The position numbers were made by a program, and so were the translations under genes. This document shows positions 24,327 through 36,066 of a DNA stretch of 64,000 nt, in pieces. Each line of letters opens with the position of its first letter. Position 1 is the stretch's first letter. The stretch is from Chrysoperla carnea. Lineage: Eukaryota; Arthropoda; Insecta; Neuroptera; Chrysopidae. The stretch is taken from assembly GCF_905475395.1 (NCBI RefSeq), contig NC_058339.1, positions 38,821,172 through 38,885,171 on the forward strand. Reading direction: 5' to 3'. The notes beneath the pieces are model-generated. The model worked only from the letters and a program-made list of their open reading frames with translations. It was not told where the DNA came from and searched no databases.

Positions 24327-25371
24327 TTAAGGTGGTTGGTGTCTTGCAGCAATTATTTTGTCCGACATTCAGTAATGCAGGATGTACGCCACACCACCCA
24401 ACACCTTCAAAATTGCAATTTATAAAGGATTGGAACAGAAATCTCCAACCATGAACTGTGTCAGTCCACAGACTCTCAAATTTCGTTTGGAAATGACTGT
24501 AAAATACTAAAATTCTCCCTCTAAGCCTTTATTGTGGTTGTTATTCAGGTTGTTATTCAAAGCAGATTATTAAGACAATTTGAACCTCATTGAAAGCCAA
24601 GATGCAATCTGGTACACAGACAGATCAAATACCGAAATCGCAACGAAATCGAGAACAGGATATTCTTTTGAAGTGTATCGAAACACTTAAAAACTCTGAC
24701 TAAACGTAAGAAAATCATTATTGGTTGGATGTTTGGGCACTAAGGAATCGATAGGTATGAAGAAGATAACAAATTCGTCAAAATGGATACATGTACTCCA
24801 CTAAACGGCCCAAAAATTCTTTGTAGGTGTCCAAAAGCACAATAAAAGCTAAATACATTCGTACTCAAAATCATGCAAAGGCATTTAATGGAAAACGCTT
24901 CACAGCCTTCGCAACTGGCGCACTAAGGCGGTAATAAACTATTTTTCTCACGAATACTGAGTGAGAAAAGTAGTTCTTATCTCACGGGCAAAGATAAAAT
25001 CAAGAGTCAAGATACTTACTGGTCTGATTACTGCCCACTGCAAAGTCAATAAGCATATGTGCAAAGTCAATCTTACAAGGAATGGTCTCTGCCGATTTTT
25101 TCTTGAAAAGAAGGAAACGAGAATAAACATTCTGTGTGTATGGACTGGTCTGCACTGAAGTAAAATAAATGAACTGTCACCTGGAAATATCTAAAATCTG
25201 AAAGGTTTCTGGACCACCTTTCAAGCAAAGGGGGTATATAATCGATTAAATTGATTTAGTACAAATGATCTTCTAAAATTGACTCCTAAATCAAAAATAC
25301 TTCTAATAATATCTACTGAATTTTGCTGGAATGTTTATGAATCGACTAATGCCATTACCAAACCACCTTAA
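24327..25371. mobile_element. Possible TIR-bounded interval with TTAA at both edges
   Basis: TTAA-GGTGGTTGGT at 24327-24340 faces ACCAAACCACC-TTAA at 25357-25371: an inverted pair of 10-11 bp with one gap and TTAA at each outer edge. The retrotransposon relic lies inside. Short TIRs with TTAA edges fit a piggyBac-like MITE. The left end also has a local inverted copy at about 24384-24412, which weakens the case. Confidence 0.3.
24601..25158 (+). pseudogene. Decayed non-LTR retrotransposon, RNase H and C-terminal region
   Basis: The translation AIWYTDRSNTEIATKSRTG (about 24604-24660) matches the WYTDGSKT start of a retrotransposon RNase H. WMFGH*GID (about 24726) matches the 'WVPGHxGIxGNExAD' motif but is broken by a stop. 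LTGLITAHCKVNKHM and NGLCRFFLEKKETRINILC (about 25012-25135) match the 'LLTGH..LN.HL....C..C...EETxxHIL' ending usual in Jockey/R1/CR1-type elements. Frames shift and stops interrupt, so it is a dead fragment. No reverse transcriptase domain was recognised upstream. Confidence 0.65.
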
Positions 25372-26369
25372 CTTATTAAATGTATTTTTTTTTTTAAATT
25401 TTATATTTAAATACATAAGATGTATAAATGGACAAGGAACGCAGCGTGCCTAACTAACCTGTTGAATAACTTCTAAACTAAACTCTAGTCTAAACTAAAG
25501 AAATAAAATAATATTACTATTGTAAAGGTAAGGTATTTTATAATCCATAAATGATGATCATTAGATGTGAAGCTTTAAAAAAATTTACTTTCTAATACTT
25601 GAATAATAATAATTATTATATTATTTAAACTATTAGTTAGTTTTATGTACGTACAAGTAAAAATAAAATATTCAATTTATAAATAAATAAATAATTATTA
25701 TTATTAAACGAAGTATTTAAGAATCTACCAATCTTAGATCAGAAAATACTTTTAAAAACAGAAAAGTATCTGAGTATTGGAACAAGAAGTTTAATACACT
25801 GCTACATATCTCTAAAGAAATTTTTTGGAAAAAATAAAGACTTTTTCAAATTGAATTTTACAAAAATTTTATTTTATTGTATTTAATTTGCAAATTCCAT
25901 TTGTGTCTCTCTAAAGAGTGACTTCTGGAACAGTTTCTCTTATTATCTGTTCTAAATGGTGTTCCACATTTCAAAACTACCATTAACATTCTTATCGAAC
26001 TTTTTCAATTTGTGGGTGCACTCTGTACCCTTAGTGTCAAAAGTGAATACCTGAATTTTAATCATTTCGAAATCAGAGATTTTAATAAAGAATAATTTTT
26101 TTTTCGTAAACCTTATGAAGTCAATAAAAAAATTTCCCGTATGAAGCAAACTTTAGTAGACACGCTTTATAGACATTTTCACGTGTTCCCGTCCTGGGAT
26201 CGCAATTATAAAGCGGGGTGGTATAGATTACGGTTATACCATTGTATTGTTCGAGTCAAATTTACTTTGGGTAATGACTATCAAACAAATCTCTGGCCAA
26301 ATAGAATTTATGATTACATATATCTATCATAACACCCATATTATAAGTTTAGCTTTCATATCTGTGTGT

Positions 26370-26507
26370 CCCTTGTAGAAATATTTCAATCGAAAGACTT
26401 AAAAAGTTTTACCAATTCTGAAAAAAAAGTTTTACCAATTCTGAAAAACTCTTGTTTTGTATTACTAAGACTTCTTAAGTCTTTTGTCTGAAATATTTCC
26501 ACAAGGG
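26370..26507. repeat. Foldback hairpin, 138 bp, with internal tandem duplication
   Basis: 'cccttgtagaaatatttcaa' (26370 on) pairs with its near-complement ending 'gaaatatttccacaaggg' (26507); the arms extend about 35 bp. Inside, 'aagttttaccaattctgaaa' is duplicated in tandem (about 26408-26455). Resembles a small MITE. Confidence 0.65.
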
Positions 26508-28236
26508 TTATTTTACTCGGAGTAGTTCTGAGCTCTGTATGTATGAAAATATGTCCACACGTTTTAACATCAACATTTGTATGCTAATTTTTGTAGGAAT
26601 ATTATTTATTTTTAACAAAATTTGAATATGCCCGGTGCTTCCACCATAATTAGGTATATTTCAAATTTTGTATAATTTTTATTTATTTAACAGTATTTAT
26701 TTTGTATTTTTTTGAATTTCTATAAGATTCGTTATATAAGGTTCATTATATCAACAAAAAAAAGTTTTATGCAGTCTTGATGATATAAAATACATAAATA
26801 TTTCTTATAAATTTGTCTATTTTTATACAGATTGCAGGCTGGGATTTTTATTTTGTATGAATGATATTGATGAATTTTCCAAGGAATTTAAAGAATCAGA
26901 GAAACACCCACCATTTTATCAAATATGAGCGAACCAATTCATAGAATTAATTTATTCCATATTGAACATTACAAAAACATTGCTCAAAGTTTTATCTATA
27001 GATACATAGCGTAAAATAACCAGACAAGTTGTAACATATAATATAGATAACTTTACTACGAGTTGAAATATTTAAATTTAATTCAAAAATCCTTTAATGC
27101 TTTTACAAATTTTGAGTTTTTTGTGGAAACAAGTTTTTTAAATTTCATGGAATGTAAATATTCGATTATTGAACTTTGAAGGTATTAAGATAAAAAATGG
27201 TATTTCCTGAAGTATGCATTATAGTTTGTAGAATATCCATAATTGAAACATTTGAAACATGCAAATATGCACGTAGGCTACCAAAAGGATTTTGATTACA
27301 AAATGCTTATAAATTGTTTTCAAATCAATAAATTATTTAGCAAAATTAGTTCGATGAACAAAATTGATACTTTTGATATTGTTCTACAAAATTTTTTAAT
27401 GGACACTAGGTAAATGTAATGTCTGATAAATTACAAGCTATTCTGTACTTTTGAAATGAGAGAAGTTTTGACATGTACAATTTTGGGAAATTTTATTTAG
27501 ATTTACTATAAACTTAGAAACTTGTTGCGGCAATTCCGTACGCGGTATGCATAGAGTAGCAAATTTCAATTTCCGCCGACTCAATAAAAATTAGTTTAAT
27601 TAATAGTTATAATAGGCTGGTGAAGTATACAGTAAACGCACGAAGGGGGTAAAATCAACGTCTCAAAATAATTGAGATGCTGAAATAATCAATGTAAAAT
27701 ATGGTTAATTAAAAAGGCATTACAATGAGCCTCTGACCTAAGAAAAAATTTCGGCACTGCCGAGATTCTACCTGTAGGTAATAATAACGTTGACAAAAAT
27801 TTATTTGATCGATTTGATTCGTATTTTAATGTATTATATTTGTACATACCTATATACTACAATCTATAGTTTGTATAGTTTTTTTGTTAATCGGTGAACA
27901 ATACTTGAACCAAAAGTGACGTTATTCGTACTCTTTAAAGTGTTTTGTATTTGAAGAGAAGAGTATTAAAAACCACCCACAGTTTTTATAAGTTTCTGCT
28001 CCTCCTGTTAATTTTGTTGATACTTTTAAATAATAGAAAATCTTTTCAAATTTTTAATACCCACTTGAAAATCACAATGAAAGCACTTGAAATACTAACC
28101 CATTAATCTCATACAAATTATAAATAATTAATCCATTTTAAGAAGTATTGAAACAGAATAAAAGACTAATAGTTAAGGAGCTGACATACAATTTTATGTA
28201 AAAATCTTAAGTGTCTGAAGATTGGTAGGTTTATAA

Positions 28237-28353
28237 ACGGTAAGAAATGCATAGCGTTTATTATAATGCTAGTATAGTAAAGAGACAGATACTCAAAGAG
28301 TATCAGATTATACCACACCAGCTTTATAATACACGCCATGCATTTCTTACCGT
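28237..28353. ncRNA. Near-perfect 117-nt hairpin, small-RNA precursor or tiny MITE
   Basis: The left arm beginning 'acggtaagaaatgcat' and the right arm ending 'atgcatttcttaccgt' pair almost continuously to a centre of GATACTC-AAA-GAGTATC (28288-28304), giving arms of about 57 nt. Several arm differences are A versus G, which read as G-U wobbles if the minus strand is transcribed. That is what a folded RNA would tolerate. The loop is only 3 nt, unusual for a microRNA precursor, so a hairpin siRNA source or a palindromic MITE is equally possible. No protein assignment is made to the overlapping 67-codon frame. Confidence 0.35.
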
Positions 28354-28644
28354 GTACATGGTGATAAGATACTTTTTGTTTCTTCTATACTTAGTTGAGA
28401 AGCCCAGTGTTTTAGAGAAATCCTTGAACAACTCGAAGGGAATAAATTAGAAAAAGTTTTCTTTAACTACCTAGCTAGGTGTTAACGACTATCAAGTGAT
28501 CCTAACCCTTTTATAGAATTAAAAATCATTATTGATAAAACAGCTGCTGAATGAAGTTAAAATTGGCAGCTAATTGTCGAAATGTTCGAAACATAATGCT
28601 TTTCCATCAAGTTTAGAGAAAACAAAAATTTTATCTTATCCCCT

Positions 28645-28663
28645 ACTATGAAACTACCAAGTG
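28645..28663 (+). repeat. Target-site duplication, left copy, of the SINE at 28664-28961
   Basis: ACTATGAAACTACCAAGTG, identical to 28962-28980. Confidence 0.85.
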
Positions 28664-28961
28664 CCTAAGTGGTCGAACGGTCTAAGGCGTTAGACTTTGA
28701 CCGTTTCTTCTTAGACTTAGATTGCGGAATCGAATCCAGGCAGCGGTAGTGTGAGCAATTATAACTAATGCGCCGTAGAATTGATCACATTGTCGTCGCT
28801 TAAGAATGAAGTAACCGACTCCACCCACTTAAAAAAAAAAAGTAATTGTATATATGATTGTAGTTTAATAAATAAAGATTAACAAATATGGCCTCTGTTA
28901 TAGGCCTCTGTAATAGGTGTGAATCAGAGAAACGAGGTTAAAACTCATTATTATTATTATA
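28664..28961 (+). mobile_element. tRNA-derived SINE with perfect 19-bp target-site duplications
   Basis: The 5' head has a class II tRNA-like A-box (about 28666-28687, 'aagtggtcgaacggtctaag') and a B-box-like 'aatcgaatcc' (about 28727-28736). The body is unrelated sequence with an A-rich tract, and the tail is (ATT)n ending at 28961. It is flanked by identical 19-bp direct repeats (28645-28663 and 28962-28980). Such duplications arise when LINE machinery inserts a SINE, and their identity indicates a recent insertion. The head resembles tRNA-Leu or tRNA-Ser, but no functional cloverleaf is expected. Confidence 0.8.
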
Positions 28962-28980
28962 ACTATGAAACTACCAAGTG
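28962..28980 (+). repeat. Target-site duplication, right copy, of the SINE
   Basis: ACTATGAAACTACCAAGTG, identical to 28645-28663. Confidence 0.85.
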
Positions 28981-29640
28981 TTCCAATCGGAGTGTTAAGA
29001 TTTTTTTTATAAAATTGGATGTCAACTCCTGAACTATAACGAAAAAAAAAAGTAGTAGATTCACACTAAACCACGTGAAAATGACGAAATATACGATTAT
29101 TATTATGATGATTATAATATTTTTATTTTACCTGCATAGAGCAAGAGAAGATAACCTTATTACCTTGCTAAAAACTCTAATGCATTGTTTTATCTTTGTT
29201 GTATGCGATATATATCGTATCTACTCCCTCACATTTACAATCAAATCTAATATTGTGGTCTTAAAAATTCTCAAGTGTAGAGCAGCATCTTCTTCATCTC
29301 ACAACAGATAGATAGAGCATATGTTTGTGTGTAGGACAGTACAAAAGAATTGTTCAAATATTATTTATTGTAGGTATTTTTATGTTGTGTCTTTTTTATT
29401 TTGAAGTACCCAAGGGCGTATAGGGTTGATTATTTTGAGGGGTATAAATTGATGAACCTGCCATTATAAATCTTCATACCCCTGCATTGTCAATAATTTA
29501 TATACATCTTAAATTATGGGTAACCTTCATTTTAGCAGAATATACAGAACATGAAATTAATCAAGTTTAGAATGAATATATGAATTTCAACTATTTTTTC
29601 GAGTCTTTTCGTAAAAACTTTATATTTATTAATTAATTAG

Positions 29641-30680
29641 TAAATAGACCTTTAGATATAGAAAATAGAAAAACAGAAATGCTTTTTGTTAATTTTTTAT
29701 AAAAATATAGGTCGAGTAGAGACTTTAACTCGAAAATTACGTATTTTTAACAATTAAAACACTATGAAAAAAATTGTAAAAAAGTCACAATATTTGAAAT
29801 AATTTAAAACGATTTTTTTTGGCTCCACCGCACACGTTATCTATGACGTCAATTCGGCAAGCAATTGACAATAAAACAGTGTCAACAGTCGTATTAATAT
29901 ATCGTTAATATCAACTTTAAAGGGGTATTGTCTATATTACATCATCGAAGTATAAAATGCCACCAAAAATCGACTCTTAATAACTATTTTTATGGTATAA
30001 GAGTTTTTAGTGCAAGAAGACAGGTCCAATGCACTCGAAGTTCGTGAAGTAAAAGCAACTTTGTGAGTACTAATTTTAATAAGAAAATGTGTAACATTCT
30101 AGAAAAAAAAATGTGATTAATAAAATTTCATAAAAAAATTGTTAGGTCTTCGAGGGAGAGCTATGGGGACTTTTGCAGTATGTTGAATTTTGGTAAATTT
30201 CATCATGTATAGTAAAAGAAAATGTTCATCATGACAATGATAATATTCGTACTGTACTTACTACAAAATGATCTTCGCAACAATAATCAATAGATTTTCC
30301 AATCGGACCCTTGCGATGAGCACGATCAAACCACTGTTTTCTAAGAGCCATACCCATTGGAAACGGAAAAATAAAATTTTACTGGCTGTTTTGAAGTAGT
30401 ATTTGGGCACCAAGGCACAAAACATGCCCGATATATTTTTACTCGCAATTCGTATATTTATGATAATTAATCAAAGTCAACTGACGAACTGACGTCACAG
30501 CGCCATTCGTATAACTTCGTGTGTTTCCGAATCGTTTTCGCCAATTTTAATTTTAATGATTTTTAATGTTTTCTCGGTAATATGGCTCCAAAAAAATCGG
30601 GAAAAAAAATTAGCCCATTTATCAAGGCATTTACTTTCATTTAATATAAAGAAAAATTAATGTGGAAAAGGTCTATTTAT
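29641..30680. mobile_element. TIR-flanked element carrying a THAP zinc-finger remnant
   Basis: The ends are perfect 13-bp inverted repeats, TAAATAGACCTTT (29641-29653) and its complement (30668-30680). Subterminal regions are also inverted relatives: 'aaacgatt', 'cacacg', 'tgacgtca.ttcg' and 'ttgac' occur in order from both sides (about 29807-29870 and 30478-30540 in reverse). If the outermost TA is a target duplication, the TIR is 11 bp. The interior holds a broken THAP domain on the minus strand. A non-autonomous derivative of a THAP-transposase (P-like) element is the best reading. The 8-bp duplication expected for P elements was not found. Confidence 0.55.
30264..30424 (-). pseudogene. 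Broken THAP (C2CH) zinc finger, transposase-like first exon
   Basis: Minus-strand translation gives CFVPWCPNTTSKQPVKFYF, the C-x4-C start of a THAP domain. After a one-base frame change comes FPMGMALRKQWFDRAHRKG, then IDYCCEDHF, the invariant W and the C-x2-H-F end. A GTAAGT donor follows three bases after the final Phe (about 30259-30263), as often seen at THAP first-exon borders. THAP domains bind DNA in P-element-type transposases and host regulators. The frameshift makes this copy non-functional unless it is a sequence error or micro-exon boundary. No catalytic transposase region is visible within the TIRs. Confidence 0.6.
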
Positions 30681-31189
30681 ATTGGTCTTAGTGTTTCTCC
30701 TCGTAGATAATTTTTACCTTCTACGCATGAGAATTACGATCACACAACAGGTAAAAGTTATAATGGTTATAACCTTTAAGTGTATATACAGTAATAATAA
30801 ATAGTTATGTTATGTGGGCAGTAGTTGTTACTTATTGATGGGCACTTGTTATTTCTTTTATACATTTTAATATATTTGTGCTGTGCAAAATTAAATGACA
30901 ATAGGAACGTTTTGTTCACCTCTTCAAAACACATAAAAACATACATTTTTTTTTTTTTTAATAAACAACTTGAAAAATACACACTAAAAACTTACTTATA
31001 AATTATAAATACAACAAAATAATACAAAAAGAACACTCCAATCATATTATATTCGTTCCGTACACCTGAGATCCTGTAAAATGTCAACATCACTTGTACA
31101 TAAAAGATTTTTGATATAAAACAATGTAAATCTTAATGGAAATAGAACCCAAGACTTGGGCATGCTGGATAAGTGCTTTGCACTTAAAT

Positions 31190-31700
31190 CAGTTTGACTT
31201 TAAAATAATTAACTTCCCAGAGGAAGTTAATGTAATGGGACCGATTTTGAAAATCTCCAGTTTTACATATTTCCTCGGTTTCAAGGCCGCAATATCCGAA
31301 TCAAAACTTTTCAATGTGATCTCTTTGTGTGTGTGTGTGTGTGTACGTATGTGCGTATGTTCGTTCGGATTCTTTCGCCTCGATAATCTCGCGAACCAGT
31401 TTTGACATTAACAGGGGAATGTGCTTATTCGACGCGTAATCGGAAAAGTTTTCAGTTGAATTAGTTGAGCCGTTTTTTAATGGTAATAAAAAACCCGAAT
31501 AAACAGAATCTGAAAAGTGGACTGACTAAACACATCATTTATCTATGGAGATAATGATCGTTCCAGCATAAGCTGCAGTACATGTTCGAAGAATGATCTA
31601 TGAAGGCTAACAAGACCTTTTTTTAATGTTTTTCCCCCTATGGGAAGTTAGTCGTGTGTACTACAGGAGTCGCACTTACACGACTTCCGTACCATACCGA
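31190..31700 (+). repeat. Microsatellite-bearing repeat fragment
   Basis: Contains (TG)n at 31326-31344 followed by 'ttcggattctttcgcctcga' and 'taatctcgcgaacc', then further on 'gggaagttagtcgtgtgtac' and 'gagtcgca' (about 31640-31675). The last words recur at about 23790-23822, so this is probably a dispersed repeat. The 89-codon frame across it has no protein features. Confidence 0.4.
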
Positions 31701-32021
31701 CTATGTACTGCCAATTTATTTTTGAATTAAACTTATTTTAATGTATAATATTGTGTACATCTCAAAATGGTAAAGACTTAATAGAAATTTGTAGTACGAT
31801 TTTAAAGATTAAGCCTAAAGTTTTTATCCATAAGTTAATAAAAGCTATTTTACATGAAAAGCTTTCATTATAGGTATTTGAAATAAATCAATAATATACC
31901 TAGACAAACTTATGCAACTTAGGGGATACTTGCCTAAAGATGCCAATTTAAATTATACCACTTTTAGATTTCTTACAAAATAATCTGTTTCAGTGATGCC
32001 TCAAGCTTTGAGTGAGTGACA

Positions 32022-32290
32022 AAACCTTTATTAAAAATATACAAGCACCAAGGCAACTTGAAATAAAAAGCTTGATTTTTTTTAAATCAAGTTGGACTAA
32101 ATCAAATCTGATAATTTTAAAGGGGGGCGTGACGGTTATCTGATTATTTAAATAAATAAATGACTTCAAAAGTAGGAATATTTAACATTGGTTTTATGGT
32201 AAAACGGTGGATGGATGATATGTTTTCATAGGTTTCATAGAAAATATATACTTTTAATTTTGATAGCGAATTATGTTAAAACTAGGCAAT
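32022..32290 (+). repeat. Interspersed repeat family C, most complete copy
   Basis: Joins in one piece the parts seen at 14783-14900 ('caccaaggcaa' to 'ggggggcg') and at 1-420 ('ggtaaaacggtggatggatg', 'ttttgatagcgaatta'). About 270 bp, no coding frame, class unknown. Confidence 0.55.
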
Positions 32291-33999
32291 ATAAGACGAA
32301 AAGTTTCTAACTTCGATATCCCTGCTTATATAATAATACCGTGTAAGTCAAAAATTTTGACGTGTAACGTTTTATATCTCATTGCATTGGTATTATCGAC
32401 ACGTATTCAATCATGTTACATACAATTTTAAAATTAACTAATAGTAACGCATAATCGAAAAATATGGCAGCGCGTAAATGGTAAAGCTAATACCCATTTA
32501 TATAATATTTATTTCACATTTCTGAAGACTTGCAAAATAAATATACACTTTTTGTCTCTCCTGAAAACTTATCAAATGTTACTTGCGATATACATCTTCT
32601 ATTCATTAATATTTGTAAACCGTTTTGTAAAGTATGTATTTAATTCTAACTGAAAATTGGTACGTTATAATCAACTTTCCCCTATATTCACATATACAAT
32701 GTTTAAAATAAAATGAACATTTATTATTGTTGTTTATGTTAAAGATGTATGTAGATGTAACATTAAAATGTAAAATAATTATAAATTCATTCAATAAAAC
32801 AAGAAAATATGAGGAACATACCTTGGCCAGTTAGCTCATCGCTAATTATATTTTCATAATCTCACATAATTTTATTATTCAAATATGTATTTATGTATGT
32901 GCAATACAGAGTGCCCAGAAAAAAAAATTTTTTACACTGTTTTTATGGCTGTAATAAATATGGGCCGATATAGAAATCAGCATTTTATCAAAAATGTTGA
33001 GATTGTTGACAATAGCTAGATTCAGGCGCAAACTATAACGATGACCAATGAAATTTAAAACATTCAAATCGATGGTCTTGTGTTATAAACATTATGCTAA
33101 ATTTCGGAGCAGATTTGCTATTGCTGCCAATCATAAAAAATGGTTGTTCAGGACGTTCTGAAAACATCTTTCTTCTTTCTTAAATTTTCTTAAATTTCTC
33201 GTTATCTATCAACATGTACATTTTTTTCGGACCACTTTGTATATTTTTATACATATGTAAGGTACTGCAATCAACAAAACTATGGTAGATTAATTTGTTT
33301 ACAGTTAATTTGTACCGAATTTATCCGATGTTCGGAAAAAATGTTTCGAAAAAAAATTGTTTCTTAAAAGAATTATTCTGAAATTTGAATGAATTTAGCA
33401 TACAAAAATCAACGTAAATAATTTGAATAACGAACAATACTTCTGCCCGTAATTGTACGTATACAAGCAACGGTAAGTACAAAATATTACGCTGAAATAA
33501 AAGAATTATTACAAAAAATATCCCAAATTAAATAAAAAGTTACATTTAGTGTTGTATTGGAGCTATTAAAAGTGGTATTTTTCACACGAAAAAGTATTTC
33601 AATTTTGATAATGAAATTTGCAATAATTTTTATTAAAATTTTAATCATAATTTTAATTTCCATTTTTTTTTTCGATTAATTTTTATTATTAAAAAAAAAA
33701 TCCCATAAAGAAACATCAAATTCAGAATTAGAAAAATGTTGAGAATATTTCCAAAACTTGGAAATTGAAATCTAGAATTTTTAACTATAGTTTTCTCAAA
33801 AATTATAACAGTATTTACTTATTACTTTTGAACGAGTTCACAAGACCATATTTCCTTTCTGAATATTTCAAAAATTTCCTTAATTTTCGTTAAGAATTTC
33901 AAGATTTACGAATTGAATAGATGATTCAATGTACTACCATTAACTTCCCCTTTTTTCCATGAACTGTTGATAATTATTTTCGTCTATGACCTCATTAAA

Positions 34000-34417
34000 C
34001 ATTTCTCTAGAAAAAATGGAACATCTAATATATATTATAATCGTGAAAGTATATAGATATATTATAGTCTGGAATAGCACAGGGGCTATAGGCTTTTTAT
34101 CCCGGTAAAATGTATGGTTCTGGTGGGATAGATTTGTTTTAATTTTTTCATAGAGCAAACTAATGGTAGTTAGTTCAGAAAATGGCATAGACTAATTTTT
34201 ATTCCGGAAAAATGCACCGTTCCTATGGGATAGCATACAGGAACCTTGATTTTCAAAGGGTTTTGTAAAAGTTCGTAAAATCGATTTTTAGCGCATTTTT
34301 CTCAAGAAGGTTTGATTAATTTACACAGTAACGATAAAATCTCTAAAAATCTCTTTTAATCGCGGGTAACACCACTCTCTTTTAATCGTGGGTAACACCG
34401 CGGAGCGCAGCTAGTTG
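34000..34417 (+). mobile_element. Helitron-like or related insect repeat with 'GCAGCTAGT' end
   Basis: Two related units start 'ctttttatcccggtaaaatg' (about 34093) and 'tttttattccggaaaaatgc' (about 34197), each followed by a 'gggatag' word. Near the right edge, 'tcttttaatcgcgggtaaca' and 'tcttttaatcgtgggtaaca' form a tandem pair, ending 'ccgcggagcgcagctagt'. A short GC hairpin followed by CTAGT resembles Helitron 3' ends, and the 'cccggaaaa' words resemble common insect repeats. No Rep/helicase coding region is present. Confidence 0.4.
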
Positions 34418-35049
34418 ATACAAAAAGTACAAAATATAGTTCAAAAAAATTCAAAACTGTTTATTAAAAGCTGTCTGAATAGAGGACAGAGAATATTCAA
34501 GAAATGATAATAAAGTTAAATAAATGATTGTTGACTATCAGTCACTACAGACATAATGGCTAGGAAAGTGTTTTGCTTTTGATATTAAATGTTTGTATTT
34601 AATAATAAAGAGTATAATGAATTCATATATTATCAAATTATGAAATGAAACTTTTTATAAAATGTTTTGTGACCTAATTTGTGTGTATATAAATAAATTA
34701 TTATAACGTATCAACATTTATTAATATTATATATTATTTATCTAAAAACAAAAATAAAATATACTAACATTAACAACTAATTCAGTCAGTTGTTTAAATA
34801 CCTTGCACCTGCTTGATTATTAAATATGTTTGATATATTTTTTATTATTAACAAATACATCTTTTATATAAAAAGTCACGATGGCATATCATGAAATTAA
34901 TTTTACGGGAAAGCATTCAATTTTTAACCCTCTACGCAAAAAGAGGAGTGTTATCAGTTTGGTCCCTATGTGTGGGTATCTGTCTGTCTATGGCTTAAAC
35001 GGATGAACCGATTTTTTTTAAATATTTTAATTGCCGGTATTCTTAGTAA

Positions 35050-35245
35050 GACGTTAATGCACTTACTTGCGCTCCCACCAATACGATCCTACAATAACGA
35101 TAGAAAATTTAATATTCTTTATAAATGTTTAAAAACTTCCTTGAAATTAATTTTTGGCGAGGAGATATTCAATTTAATTCCAAATAGATATGTTTAATGC
35201 ATTTACTTGCGCTTCCACCATTACGAAGACTCCTAAAATAACTAT
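35050..35245 (+). repeat. Two tandem units with 'TTACTTGCGCTYCCACCAT'
   Basis: 'aatgcacttacttgcgctcc' (about 35055) and 'aatgcatttacttgcgcttc' (about 35198) are spaced about 140 bp apart. The same motif ends the repeats at about 7570 and 38830, so it marks a dispersed family. Confidence 0.55.
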
Positions 35246-35584
35246 GATATTTAAACAGCTAAACAGATTTTCATTAAACATAGCTAACATTAATCAACCA
35301 TTCCGATTAAAAACGCTTTCTTATTAAAATCAATCATTTATGTACATAAATAGACTTAAATTGTGAAAAACCATCAACATGTCACATTTTGAGTGGCTTT
35401 TATGAGTGCTAAACTCTAAAAAAAAAAAGTAGTGAACGTATAATATTGAAGCTCAGTACTTTCCACGTGGAATTCGAAAAGGGCAAAAGTTTTTTTTTAC
35501 TCTCGAAAAAGCAGTTAGACCGTGGAACAGAAAGAGTGCATTGTTAAATGATTAAGAAATACTTGAAACTTCGTGAGTTTCTTC

Positions 35585-35990
35585 CTTTGGCTAGTCTAAT
35601 TTCTCTCTAAGACTTTTTTCGAAAGTGCTGCAAATGAGCATGATAACGTCATAAGCTATCGGTCTGAAAAATTGCAGCAGGGAATTTTTCGGCCACTATG
35701 ATTACTTGATAACATTAATAATTATTAAACAATAAAATATTTTTACCGACGAAAATACTGCACCGATGAGCTTGTCTACCACCTCGAACATGCCGAACTT
35801 AAGCATTTTGTTTTTGAATACATATATGGTTCACTTTTGCTGAATTGTTTAATCATTATTAATGTATTCAAGTGGTCCTAGCCTTCGACAAATTTTTCAG
35901 TCCGATAGCTTAAATATGCCGTTATCATGCTCCTTTGAAAATGCAACACTTTCCATAAAAGTTGTAGAGAGAAGTTTTTGTAGACAGCGG
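35585..35990. repeat. Foldback element with ~150-bp diverged arms
   Basis: The left arm reads 'gaaagtgctgcaaatgagca', 'tgataacgtcataagctatc', 'ggtctgaaaaatt', 'ccactatgattacttgataa'. The right arm (35840-35985) reads as the complement of similar words ('gcatgataacggcat', 'aagctatcggactgaaaaat', 'ccacttgaatacattaata'). The right arm abuts a SINE-like tail at 35988. Confidence 0.6.
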
Positions 35991-36066
35991 AAAGGTGATA
36001 AAACGTATATATGGTATCACAATTGGCCTAAGTGTGTCCTTCGTGGACAGCCAATATAACCTAACC
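35988..36066 (+). mobile_element. 3' end of the SINE-like element also seen at 10468-10715
   Basis: 'cggaaaggtgataaaacg', 'atatatggtatcacaattgg' and 'cctaagtgtgtccttcgtgg' match the minus-strand element at 10468-10570 in order, ending 'acagccaatataacctaacc'. Only the 3' third is present. Confidence 0.65.

Noticed and set aside
31136..31405. 89-codon frame with a Cys/Val run
   Set aside because: The Cys/Val run is the translation of a (TG)n microsatellite inside a repeat.
35050..35245. CRISPR-like array from the repeated 'GCGCTYCCACCAT' words
   Set aside because: There are only two units, the repeats are irregular, and the DNA is eukaryotic with the motif dispersed in several transposon-like repeats.
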